Assembly: GCA_022641835.1 (NCBI GenBank)
Contig: CP048724.1
Coordinates: 310,001-374,000 of the forward strand
Reading direction: 5' to 3'
Source of the DNA: Petasospora fabianii
Lineage: Eukaryota > Ascomycota > Saccharomycetes > Phaffomycetales > Wickerhamomycetaceae
Length of the DNA: 64,000 nucleotides
Positions within the stretch are counted from its first letter, which is position 1. Each line of letters opens with the position of its first letter. Below the pieces are notes generated by a model. The model did no database searches and was not told the DNA's origin. It saw only the letters and a program-made list of their open reading frames with translations. Below, piece after piece: positions 28,915-38,898 of this stretch. Both the position numbers and the translations under genes were made by a program.

Positions 28915-31015
28915 ATGGAGAAAGGTGAGTTTGCAATAATTTGGTTTCTGGAGGCTTGAATTACTGGGGTCCGCGCCCGCTGCATGCACGGTTGCCCCTC
29001 GTCTTACCGCGTTGCCCTTCATTTCCGGTGAGACAACATCATGGACACACGACTAACACACCGCTCAAGCGCCTCCAGCAAATCTGGACTGGGCCAAAGA
29101 TGTACCATGTCGTAACATCACCATCCATGGCTTTTGCAAGTATGAGGGCCAAGGGTGCTCGTTCAATCACGACAGAGGTACGAGCAAACCTAAGGCAGAT
29201 GTTCCATCAACGCCCACATCGGCCACTGTTGGAAGCATCAACGGCGCTTTAGATGATCTTGAAATTGATTCTAGACAGACTAAATCAGCAGGTGATAAGA
29301 AGAAGTTTAATCCAGCAGCATCATCGGTCTTTATGCCTACAGGTTCCGCTGCATTGCCAAAACCATCTGCCAATAAGTTTTCCGCTCTTTCACCAAAGCT
29401 TTCCAACATTCCATCATTTGTTCCATCTGTTGGTCAGGACGGTGATCATGAACAGAGCTCTACCAACTTGAAGCAGTTCAACGTGATGGAAAGCTCGACT
29501 TTCCAGCCAACTTCTGCAACACCTTTGGGAGGTCCATCGCCAACACTTCAGAACCCATATCTTCATCACGATACCCCAGTTCCTCCCCCACAGATCAACC
29601 CTTACACTGCTCCACCTGAGTCTATTAACCCATACGCTGGAATGGGCGGCTCAGCTGGTCCGGACTTCATGTACCCGCCACATCCTCAATCTGCCTTTCC
29701 ACTACAATATCATCTCTACGCTCCGACCCCACCACCTCATTTGCAGATACCATTGAAGGGCAACCAACAGAACGCTGAGACGTTATTCATCCCAAACAAA
29801 CTTCGTGAAGCTCTTCTCCATAAAAATGAAGCAACATTGAAGACCTTGGGACCTTCAAACCTTCCTAATGTTGTCGGTGTCTACTACGATCTTGTCCCTC
29901 TCGATACGGCATTGGAGAAGACAACAAGATCATACAACCATACCAGCTCCATCTACAAAGCCTTCTCCAACACAAATGGCCGTGCGTACGCTCTTCGTCG
30001 TATTGAAGGTGTTAAAATCTCGAAGGATAAGAGTTTGTCAACCATTCATCAGTGGATAAAACTCAAGAATTCGAACATTGGTCAAGTTGTTGATGCATTC
30101 ACGTCAAGAAGCTTCGGTGATAACTCTTTAATCGTTGTCTACGACTACTATCCAGACTCCAAGACGCTCTATGAGAACCATTTCCGCTCTAATATCTCGA
30201 AACCGGAACCAATAACGACAGAGGACTTGTGGACTTACATGTGTCAGATATCTGCAGCTATTGCTGCCGCTCATTCCAAGAATTTACCTGTCAGATCCTT
30301 GAGTCTCCAAAAAGTTATTCTTACAAGCAAAAACCGTATTCGCTTGTCTGATTGTGGTGTGCTTGACATCTTGAACTATGAGAGTGAGTTAACCCCGGAT
30401 CAGACGAAGGATCTCATGGCTCAAGACATCACTATGTTTGGTAAGCTCATATTCCAGCTCGCCTCAATCAGACTTCCAGCTGAGATGAGAGCTAGACCAG
30501 AGATACAATTGGTGCAACATCTTGATCAGACTGATGACTTCAAGACTGCCTTGAACTACCTTCTTGATTCCACTAACGCTGGCCGTTCCATCTTTGAGTT
30601 CCAAAAACTCATATGCACACGTCTCTTTAAGGAGCTCGACAAGGAGCAGTTAAGTGCTGACTATTATGAAGCACAGCTCACTCGTGAAATAGAGAACGCT
30701 CGCCTTTTCCGCCTTGTCTCCAAGATCAACTTTATTATCGATCGTGCAGAGTATGAGCATAACCCAATGTGGCAACAGAGTGGGTCTAGATACCCAGTCA
30801 AACTATTCCATGAGTTTGTCTTTCACCAAGTTGATGAGAAGGGCAAACCAGTACTCGATTTGTCTCATGTTTTGCGTACGTTAAACAAACTGGATGCTGG
30901 TATAGATGAGAAGATCCTGTTGGTGTCAAAGGATGAACAGAGTTGTTTGATTGTGTCGTACAAGGAGATCAAAGACCTCATTGAGAAATCATTCAGGGAT
31001 CTCACGAAGGATTAA
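28915..31015 (+). CDS. PAN3: PAN2-PAN3 deadenylase regulatory subunit Pan3 (one intron)
   Basis: 651 residues from exons 28915-28924 and 29070-31015 (GTGAGT donor, GACTAAC branch, CAAG acceptor). Pan3 brings the Pan2 nuclease to poly(A)-binding protein for first-phase mRNA deadenylation. The join creates MEKAPPANLDWAKDVPCRN and a CCCH zinc finger (Cys17, Cys26, Cys33, His37). A disordered Pro/Asn-rich linker follows (residues about 80-200, containing NKFNP/NPYAG-like poly(A)-binding-protein contact motifs). Next come the pseudokinase (about 235-510: FSNTNGRAYALRRIEGVKI, VVYDYYPDSKTLYE, RSLSLQKVILTSKNRIRLSDCGVLD) and the C-terminal coiled coil plus knob (HEFVFHQVDEKGKPVLDLSHVLRTLNKLDAGIDEKI). 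The CCCH finger lies mostly upstream of the first ATG of exon 2, so the intron is needed. Confidence 0.95.
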
Positions 31016-32467
31016 TCAATATCATTAAATGTCAAATCAAATGTAGAAATCAGCACCATTCATAAAGGTCCTCTCTGCCTTAAAAGTAATGCTACACACC
31101 TGGACACCTCTGTAAGACCTAGACCGGACATCAGTGTATAAAGAAACCGGGACACCTCAAATTCTTCTTCTCCTATGAGTCCATAAAAATAGGTTTGAAT
31201 AATATTCAGATCTCTTCTATCGTTTGGAGCTAAAATTGAACTATATTTCAAGTAGTTTTGAAGCAAATCTGAGAATCCATAGTGGATCGTAGGGCAGGTT
31301 TTATAGGACTGACTTTACCTTCCTAATGTACTTAAAGATCTCAAGATAATCCAAATCTAAAAAAAAAACTTCTATTTAGGGTGTTTTAATAGCATCAAAA
31401 ATTACATTAATTTATGTTTATCCCGTCTGATTATTTCCAGATTTTTCACAGGTGTGATTGCGTAGCTATGCGTAAGTTAATGCTATTCAATATGGGCACA
31501 GCTTAGCGTTAAAACCTCACTCTTATCGCGGATAAGCAATATTTGATCTAAGCGCACTACCTCATCGGTATCATCGGTATGAGGCGTATACGTCATATGC
31601 TGTTGATGTGTAACTTTTCTTTTGGTAACAGTGAGACAGACGGGTAAAAGTCTAATAAGAATCACAACTTTATGACCGTTATCGTTCTCGGAAGCGATAC
31701 CGGAAAAAGGTATCCAGAGATGCATATTATAGACATCGCATATACAGAAGAATGATGATCTTTCCTCACTACGAGTGGCCTCGGTGCGCTTCGATCAGCT
31801 GCGGTCATCTTTCGAAGAGTAGACAGAGACAAGTAAGTACCCTTTAATAAATGATTTAACTTGTAAACTGCGATCTCGATGAAGTCTCGTCGAAAAAACT
31901 CACTATCAGTCACTATGACATCATGCAGTTTGTCACGTAGCTCTTCCCATCGCCACCATCGGCACCATCGCAAATGTCATCCCGATCTGTGAGCCTGATG
32001 CTTTCACAGAAATCCTCTTGGATAAGTGTTCTTGGAGCAAGACGACTGCGTTCATTTCTATGGAGAACAAAGAACTGTTTGGGTGATTAAGTGCTTAGGA
32101 GTAACCTGTGTGCTCTCATCCGAGATGTCTATTTAGAAAGTCTCGCTATAACAACAACTGATACTATCATATAGCTTTGAGTATATGTTTAAAGTTATGA
32201 AAACGTACTGTGGGGTAGCATCGGATCAATCGTAATAGCGTCGGATCAGAGAACTGTACATTTGCATTTCGGACACAAAAGCGTGATCATGTTTGGTTGG
32301 ACAGTAGTATTATAACAGGAGTGAGGATACCCAGTATGTGAATACCTTGCCTTAAAGAGTATCAAGCTACTCTCATAAGCACAATAAAAACTCTCGTGTG
32401 TAACCAGGCCCTCTGAGTGCAGTTTGTTCGGCATTCATCCAGCACAACAAGTCGACACCGATTCAAT
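31016..32467. other. 1.45-kb gap with unrecognised protein-like frames
   Basis: No gene can be named. Three stretches on the minus strand read like protein but are short. At 31308-31060, 82 codons end VSRCVALLLRQRGPL. At 31973-31483, two overlapping frames occur (KLHDVIVTDSEFFRRDFIEIAVYKLNHLLKG, then GHKVVILIRLLPVCL). At 32434-32246, MPNKLHSEGLVTHESF ends with a CPKC knuckle. They could be exons, a decayed gene or chance. Confidence 0.3.
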
Positions 32468-34006
32468 ATGGATGGCATCTATATTCCTCAATGGAGAAAC
32501 AAGTTTAAACGTTTGATGATTGAGTTCCACCATCATAAGAATAGTACAAGTTATAATGATCGCGTTATACATAACCCAGATCGATCAAGACCTCTCTTTT
32601 CCTTAAGAACACCGCCGATAGATCAGGATCCAGATCGTTTAACGTCTTTGAACATAGATCAAGAGCAGTTTGAAGGATTCTCGGATATTGCGGAGCAAGA
32701 TACTGAGGTTGAAACCATTTCTGAGAGTAATAGCGATGGTAATGTGGTGAAGAAACTCCACCGTGGAGTTTCAGGGACTTTGAGGGCGTACACTTCCGAA
32801 AGAGCGCCGTCTTCATCGCACCCAGAAGGGGTACCCCAACACGATTGTACTTGTAATGTTTCTGCATCGTCACATAGTGGTGGTGATCTCAAAGACTGCA
32901 ACAACCATCAAATTGCCTGTCCTGTTCATCCTGACTTATCACATTGCTTACCCCCTACAGAGGTAATGGCAAGACTCATGGAAGGAGGTGTCAATTACAT
33001 CGAGGTGGAGGAGAAACCAACTAAATTGCAGAGGTTCTTCAGGCACTTTTCACATCAATTTCATTTCCTCAGGATCCACTGGAACTCATCAGTTTCTGCC
33101 TCAGGAAATGTGATTGTACCAAAAGAAGATATGCCAGTAGAACCTAGTGATAATTCAGTGTTGGGTCCAATTGAGATCATTGCACTGTCAAGTGCCACAC
33201 CAGGACTGGATGTGCACCATGCGGAGTTTGATCCAATTAAGGAGCATGATAAGATATTTGGACAAGAAAATCATGAGATAGAGGAGATCCCAGGTGCAAA
33301 TAAGAGCTCATCATATGCCAGGAGATGTCAGAAGCCACTTTCATCGATGATAAGTCTTGCTAAGGTTGATTCGGAAACAGCACTGGAGAAGAAGATGCAA
33401 AAGAAACCAGAATCATGGAAAGTTGTCTTGAATGAAGTTTCATTGTATGCTGCATTACTTTCAACTGGAGCCAGACCTCTGGTATATTCCAAGTCGGAGT
33501 TGCATTTGGTTGCAGACTTTACAAGATCTCAACATCACGAGGCTTCTTCTCTAAGACAGGACCTCTTTGAGGAAGCAAGCACAGTTAGAACAACCCAAAA
33601 CAATGAGAATGAGGATCAGGATGATGTAAACCTCTTGGATATGACTTCTGAGGTTGATATTTCTCACAAGGTTAAAGATATGGGATACCCACTACTCGAG
33701 AGAGTCAATGGGGACAATCAGTCCATCAACACTACTACTGCTCAGATTCATAATCTCTTGAAGTCTGAAAAGCTTGGTAGTACCGAGTTGAGGGATCACT
33801 CAATTGATAACGATTCTCAAAACGAATGTGGAGGTTATGGTGATGTGTTTTTGGACTATGCATACTCAGAGGACGAGGAAGGGTATCTTGAAGATGCAGA
33901 TACTGCGGATGATAAAGCTGGTAGAGGTCAAATTGGTAACAATTCGCAAGCATCTGTTGTTCTCCCACTCAACCTTGAGCATAAGACAGTAACGAGGCTC
34001 TTTTAA
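32468..34006 (+). CDS. Hypothetical acidic protein
   Basis: 512 residues, family not recognised. Mostly hydrophilic and predicted disordered, strongly acidic at the C-terminus (DYAYSEDEEGYLEDADTADD). Visible landmarks: a Cys/His-rich patch near residues 120-160 (HDCTCNVSASSH, KDCNNHQIACPVHPDLSHC) that could bind zinc; a basic/aromatic helix (KLQRFFRHFSHQFHFLRIHW); and PSDNSVLGPIEIIAL. No signal peptide or transmembrane helix. The ATG at 32468 is used because upstream codons to 32417 lack an ATG. Long open frame with normal codon use, so probably a real gene. Confidence 0.7.
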   Translation: MDGIYIPQWRNKFKRLMIEFHHHKNSTSYNDRVIHNPDRSRPLFSLRTPPIDQDPDRLTSLNIDQEQFEGFSDIAEQDTEVETISESNSDGNVVKKLHRGVSGTLRAYTSERAPSSSHPEGVPQHDCTCNVSASSHSGGDLKDCNNHQIACPVHPDLSHCLPPTEVMARLMEGGVNYIEVEEKPTKLQRFFRHFSHQFHFLRIHWNSSVSASGNVIVPKEDMPVEPSDNSVLGPIEIIALSSATPGLDVHHAEFDPIKEHDKIFGQENHEIEEIPGANKSSSYARRCQKPLSSMISLAKVDSETALEKKMQKKPESWKVVLNEVSLYAALLSTGARPLVYSKSELHLVADFTRSQHHEASSLRQDLFEEASTVRTTQNNENEDQDDVNLLDMTSEVDISHKVKDMGYPLLERVNGDNQSINTTTAQIHNLLKSEKLGSTELRDHSIDNDSQNECGGYGDVFLDYAYSEDEEGYLEDADTADDKAGRGQIGNNSQASVVLPLNLEHKTVTRLF

Positions 34007-34442
34007 ATGAACATCATGACATGATTTAAATGCAAAAATAAAATCACCTTCATGTAGATTCGAACCAATGACTAAAAAAAATTGACGCGTTAGTGCTGCA
34101 GAGCGCATGGGACTTTTTGAGGCTCAAGCAGATCCAAGACGAAACAACGGTTAGGGAATGGCTAGGGGTTTTGGGTCCTCACGAATTATGAGATTTGTAT
34201 TTCATTATTCCTTGACTCATATAGTAGTCTTGGAATCTCATTATCAACTTATCTCACCTTGAAACCCCTCTGTTTCACACTTGATAAGCCATCCATTGTA
34301 CAACTGATCACACACTCTCTTTATCTACTATCACTCACTACACATAGCTTTATCCTTGTCGGACTGTATACACACAACAGACCCACATATTGATTTGATT
34401 AACGCCTTCCTCCCTTTTTTTTGATTGAGAGAAGAGATAAAG
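34007..34442. other. GPA1 upstream region
   Basis: No gene. ACGCGT occurs at about 34085. A pyrimidine-rich leader (CCTCCCTTTTTTTTG) precedes the GPA1 start. Confidence 0.45.
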
Positions 34443-35813
34443 ATGGGTTGCACAGCGAGCACACCAGTGAGCGACGAATCTGACCCATTCCTTCAGAGGA
34501 AGAAGGCTAATGCTGCTATTGAGAAGAGGTTACAGATGGAGAAACAACGAGAGAAGAATGAAGTAAAGTTGTTATTACTTGGTGCTGGAGAGTCAGGAAA
34601 GTCCACAGTGTTGAAGCAGATGAAAGTCTTGCATCAGAATGGATTTACTCATCAAGAACGTTTACAATATTCTCAAGTGATTTGGGCAGATGCTATTCAA
34701 AGTATGAGGATATTGATCTTACAAGCTAGAAGACTTGGGATTAAGCTTGATTCCGATGTTCCAGGGTCAAATTTGGCTGCGTATAAACAAGCTATCTTGA
34801 GAGCCAAAGTACTTGATCAAGTGGATACCGGTGCTGCTGGTGGAAGTAGCTTTTTGAATGAGTATGTGTTAAAGTACAGTGAACGTTCGCAGGCTAAGAG
34901 ACGTGTTCAGAGCACAGGTATGACTGGATCTATTTGGGATTCATCTGAGAAGTTTGGGTCCATAAGGGAGAAAGAAGAGGAAGTGGAGGAACAAGAAGAA
35001 TTGGATCTTGAAGGATTGAATGAGAGTGTTAATGGTTCAAGTATACGGCCTGGTGTATCTGCTGTTGATAGTACTGTGTTACAAAGCACACAACAGAGAA
35101 TATCTCGAGATGATATGGCTGTTGCTATATCTCAGCTTTGGTTAAATGACACTGGTATTCGTGAATGTTTCAATAGGGCTAACGAGTTCCAATTGGAAGG
35201 TTCAGCACAGTATTATTTTGAAAACATTCAAAAATTTGCAGATCGTCATTATCTCTGTACTAATGAAGACATATTGAAAGGTCGTATCAAGACTACTGGA
35301 ATCACAGAGACAACTTTCAATATTGGGTCTTCGAGGTTTAAAGTGTTGGATGCCGGTGGACAACGTTCTGAGAGACGTAAATGGATTCATTGTTTCCAAG
35401 ATATAACTGCAGTGTTATTTGTATTTGCCGTATCGGAGTATGATCAGATGCTTTTTGAAGATGAACGTGTTAATCGTATGCATGAGGCCATCATGCTATT
35501 TGACTCTCTTTGCAATAGTAAATGGTTTATTAACGTTCCCTTCATCTTGTTTTTGAACAAAGTTGATATATTTGAACAGAAGGTGAAGATGTCATCAATT
35601 AAACAGTATTTCCCAGACTATACTGGACGCATGGGAGATTCTCAAACTGGGTTAAAGTATTTTGAAGATATCTTCTTATCGTTAAACAGAACCAATAAGC
35701 CAATCTACGTACACAGAACTTGTGCCACTGATACACAGAGTATGAGGTTTGTGTTGACTGCAGTGACAGATATGATTGTGCAACAGAACTTGAAGAAGAG
35801 TGGACTATTATGA
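34443..35813 (+). CDS. GPA1: Heterotrimeric G-protein alpha subunit (pheromone pathway type)
   Basis: 456 residues. Gpa1 couples mating-pheromone receptors to the Ste4/Ste18 dimer at the plasma membrane. MGCTAS gives the myristoylation Gly2 and palmitoylation Cys3. Nucleotide motifs: GAGESGKST (47-55), the switch I region RIKTTGITET, DAGGQRSERRKW, FILFLNKVDIF and TCATDTQ; the C-terminus QQNLKKSGLL is the receptor contact. The helical domain carries a long extra segment (about residues 140-220, SQAKRRVQSTGMTGSIWDSSE through an EEEVEEQEE run to QQRIS), the insert typical of yeast Gpa1 and absent from Gpa2. The frame continues five residues upstream, but only the 34443 ATG gives the lipidation motif. 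Confidence 0.96.
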   Translation: MGCTASTPVSDESDPFLQRKKANAAIEKRLQMEKQREKNEVKLLLLGAGESGKSTVLKQMKVLHQNGFTHQERLQYSQVIWADAIQSMRILILQARRLGIKLDSDVPGSNLAAYKQAILRAKVLDQVDTGAAGGSSFLNEYVLKYSERSQAKRRVQSTGMTGSIWDSSEKFGSIREKEEEVEEQEELDLEGLNESVNGSSIRPGVSAVDSTVLQSTQQRISRDDMAVAISQLWLNDTGIRECFNRANEFQLEGSAQYYFENIQKFADRHYLCTNEDILKGRIKTTGITETTFNIGSSRFKVLDAGGQRSERRKWIHCFQDITAVLFVFAVSEYDQMLFEDERVNRMHEAIMLFDSLCNSKWFINVPFILFLNKVDIFEQKVKMSSIKQYFPDYTGRMGDSQTGLKYFEDIFLSLNRTNKPIYVHRTCATDTQSMRFVLTAVTDMIVQQNLKKSGLL

Positions 35814-36140
35814 TTGTGATGCGGAGATGCGGAGGAGATTATATGTGCAGCCACAAGATGGCTGAGAGATCTCTTGAGCTTCACATTAATCTCCTCAGAA
35901 GATGCTAATTAGTTAATTATATGTGTTTTTTGTACCTTTCTACTTATCATAAGGCCAAAAGCCACCATAACTCTTGGTATATTTGTAAAACATTGTCTTA
36001 TCTAAAATTCTCTTGGTTATAAGCATCCCCCGGATTCCCACCGCATTTTGATCGACAACAAAAATAAACTTTTTTCGGCTCTGGAGATAAGCCCCACAAA
36101 CATACATTAGTTTTTGTACTCACTGAAGGATACTGATCAA

Positions 36141-36169
36141 GAGACAGAGAGAGAAAGAGAGAGAGAGAT
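36141..36169. repeat. (GA)n simple repeat
   Basis: GAGACAGAGAGAGAAAGAGAGAGAGAGAT-type purine tract, just before the unknown frame at 36182. Confidence 0.8.
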
Positions 36170-36181
36170 ATAGACATATAT

Positions 36182-36790
36182 ATGCCTAACAAGACACTCA
36201 GAGGCATTGCCACTTTTGGGTTTGGTGTGATAATCCCACTTCAACTGGCTTCGCCTGCAGAGCCAGGAGCTCTGGATAGCAGGACCGACGACTCCACATT
36301 TGGTGACGATAAGGAGATGGAACAAGATACACGATCTGTCTTCACTCAAGGATCAAGGACTCATGTGTGCTCACCGCAGTTAATAGGTTCCACAACACCG
36401 ACACCTGCCCAGACCCATACACAGACTCCGATACAGAATACGTCGTTCCCCATACAACAGTTTCAGTTCTCTTCTGCTACTGAATCATTGCATCGCCATC
36501 TACAAACATCGGGTAGAGATGTTGGCAGTCGACGTGGCTCACTTGCTGTGTCATCTTTTCACTCACGGGACTGCTCACCAAACCAGGGAGTTGTAGATCC
36601 ATTGAATCCAATGGGGAAGAATTACACTGCAGAGTCTAGACCTCAAGCACAGATACAGAAAGAGATACAGACACCGACACATGTACATGGTCATAATCCT
36701 CCACAAATCCTCTTCACAGAGCAGATGATTGAACAAGTTGTACAAAAAGCCGAACTGGGACGTGTCATGATGGATATTGAAAACATTTGA
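36182..36790 (+). CDS. Hypothetical Gln/Ser/Thr-rich protein
   Basis: 202 residues, no family recognised. Low complexity with PTPAQTHTQTPIQN, SFPIQQFQFSS and GSRRGSLAVSSFHSRD (a possible basic phosphosite, RRGS), and a short C-terminal helix ILFTEQMIEQVVQKAEL. No signal peptide or membrane helix. It lies between GPA1 and SRX1 on the same strand. It could be a small regulatory protein or one exon of a larger gene. Confidence 0.45.
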   Translation: MPNKTLRGIATFGFGVIIPLQLASPAEPGALDSRTDDSTFGDDKEMEQDTRSVFTQGSRTHVCSPQLIGSTTPTPAQTHTQTPIQNTSFPIQQFQFSSATESLHRHLQTSGRDVGSRRGSLAVSSFHSRDCSPNQGVVDPLNPMGKNYTAESRPQAQIQKEIQTPTHVHGHNPPQILFTEQMIEQVVQKAELGRVMMDIENI

Positions 36791-36846
36791 GCTAATATAA
36801 AAGATGTATATATCTATAAGTCATTATGTAATCTTACCACAGTTCC

Positions 36847-36929
36847 ATCAGATTACATAATCAAAAATGAGATTATCAGATTACATAATCATAACACTAC
36901 TATCAGATTACATAATCATCCTTCGCGAA
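36847..36929 (+). promoter_or_regulatory. Three phased Yap-like palindromes plus TTCGCGAA upstream of SRX1
   Basis: The 17-mer ATCAGATTACATAATCA occurs exactly three times (36847-36863, 36875-36891, 36902-36918) at 28- and 27-bp steps. Its core GATTA-CA-TAATC is palindromic and resembles Yap-family half-sites (TTAC..TAA). TTCGCGAA follows at 36922-36929. The cluster ends about 210 bp before the SRX1 start. In S. cerevisiae SRX1 is under Yap1/Skn7 control. Confidence 0.6.
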
Positions 36930-37141
36930 AAACAAAAAGAAACGTTTCCTTTTGGCACCCGAGTTTAAGTCCAGACTCAACTTTTGATACATAAGCAATA
37001 GTTATTAATGATTAGTGCTTAGTTATCAGTTATCCAGCAATATAAGAGTAGACTTTCCGTTCATTGATACAAAGATTGGTACAACAGTTCAGTAGACAAA
37101 ACAGTCAGACAAACAGACACACACACAAGCAAACACACACA

Positions 37142-37531
37142 ATGTCAATTCAATCAGGTCATATTGGTCAGATTTCATACCTTCCTCTTGACGATATCAA
37201 ACGTCCAATCCCACCAGTACTTGATTATTCAAAGATTGATGCTATGGTTTCACAACTTGGTGGTAAACCAATGGCATCATCAACATGTACAATTGAACAA
37301 GCACGTGATTTAAACGGTGAATTACCACCAATTGACGTTATGGCAATTAGGGATAATGGTAAGACTCATTATTTTGCATTTGGTGGATGTCATAGATTTC
37401 AAGCATATGAAAAATTTGGTGGTGAAAAACTTGTCAAGTGTAAGATTCTTCCTGCTACAAAGAGACAATTGAAATTATATCTTGGTGGGTCCGTTGGTGC
37501 CTTCTTTGAGGATGAAGATAAGAAGGACTAA
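37142..37531 (+). CDS. SRX1: Sulfiredoxin
   Basis: 129 residues. ATP-dependent reductase that repairs overoxidised (sulfinic) peroxiredoxins in the cytosol. Signature YFAFGGCHRFQAYEKFGG with catalytic Cys83; LPPIDVMAIRDNGKTHYF and the C-terminal KLYLGGSVGAFFE also fit. The frame is open upstream to 37064, but the ATG at 37142 follows a CACACACAA leader and gives family length. Three palindromic elements upstream suggest oxidative-stress induction. Confidence 0.95.
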   Translation: MSIQSGHIGQISYLPLDDIKRPIPPVLDYSKIDAMVSQLGGKPMASSTCTIEQARDLNGELPPIDVMAIRDNGKTHYFAFGGCHRFQAYEKFGGEKLVKCKILPATKRQLKLYLGGSVGAFFEDEDKKD

Positions 37532-38898
37532 GCTATAGCTTACTCCTCACTGTTTTGCTTAATGATTGATGATACTGTTATAGATTTTAAGAAGATAACA
37601 TTTGAACTATCCTAAAGGGTTGTAGATATGATCTACACTTAAGTGGCATCCTCAAGAACTCTAAGAATCCACATTACCCCAGATTCGACTTATTCCTATG
37701 GTTCAGAATGATCATTAATGATCTACTATATTCGATAAAAAGTCCTTATGCATGAAATGCCTGTCAAATCAATTAATGCCTTAGACACCACGGGGGTATA
37801 CAATTACGATCAACCCCCGCATATTAAACCTTGGGTACAGATAAACTGTAGAAGTGATATTGATTATGCAGATGACTACAGATTATATCGTACACGGTCT
37901 TTTCTTGTAAATCTCTAGATTGGTGTAGCGTGGATCAAGCACCAAGCAAGTTATTGATATTACCAGATGCTCCCATAACATGACTGAGTGTAGTCGTAGA
38001 CTCGTGTACACAAACCACACCATACCCATGATAGTAGTATACAGATAGACCACTATCTATCTGAGTAAATCACCATACGGGGCAGTGCCACTGGAGAAAC
38101 GTGGGCTGCAGGTAAAAGCGCTGTACAATAGAGTAATAACTACCAAGCCCAGCCCAAACGGTCTTATACTGAGGGGGGGCAAAAAAGAACTTTCGACCGA
38201 GACGCCCCGTGGGCCCAGCGGCACAAACCAATGGATAAGAAAAAAAAAAAAGGATCGTGTGCCATTTTGCCATGTGCGTATGCTAAGCGTGTGCCCTATT
38301 CCTTATGCCCTGTGCCATGTGCCATGTGCCATGTGGTAGAGGCAGACGATCAACCCTCGGGACTCCGTGGACCCTGCGCCCGCGCGTTAGGGACAGGGTC
38401 CTTGGGGGGATGAACAAGTGGTAATGATACTCTATCATAAGACTATATAGAGGTTAGTACGACAATAGTAATCAAAATGAAAGCTGGTAACACCCTAAGA
38501 AGACTGGGAACACTATACCCAAACACAACCGCAATAAACGAGAGCCCACATGGGCTGGGTTGTCGCCAAGCCCAACGCTGACGCTTACTCTTGGCTCTGA
38601 CTTGTTGCCTCTCCCACCCACACAATGTTAATCACCGGGCACACGCCAAAACTGGAGGTTCGCTGCTGGTAAAAGTTTCCAGCTTACAATAAAGCCAAGA
38701 CAAAAGTGCCCATGTGTTTGGAAATTTCTTTCTGTATATCCCCGTGGGATGTGTGCGTGTGCTGCTAATGGGTGATCGTCCCCCTCTATAAGAACCCACC
38801 ATATCCCACTACATATCTACCGCATCAAAACCAAAATGTAATCTTATCTCTTGCCCACGCCTCTCAAAGACATCGTCAGACACACACACATAATCAAA
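37532..38898. other. 1.37-kb SRX1-PHO89 intergenic region
   Basis: No gene recognised. Contents: a GC-rich inverted repeat GGACCCTG...CAGGGTCC (about 38370-38396); tandem TGTGCCA heptamers (about 38310-38333); a 12-base A-run (about 38240); ACGTGGG-type near-matches to Pho4 sites (about 38099 and 38206) but no exact CACGTG; and a start-stop uORF at 38836. Confidence 0.55.
38836..38841 (+). other. Minimal start-stop uORF (ATGTAA) in the PHO89 leader
   Basis: An ATG followed immediately by TAA (AAAATGTAA, good upstream A context) 63 bp before the PHO89 ATG. Start-stop elements stall initiating ribosomes in known eukaryotic cases; relevance requires that transcription begins upstream of it. Confidence 0.4.

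Noticed and set aside
38080-38110. Pho4 binding sites in the PHO89 promoter
   Set aside because: Only ACGTGGG-type near-matches; no exact CACGTG, so not called as a site.
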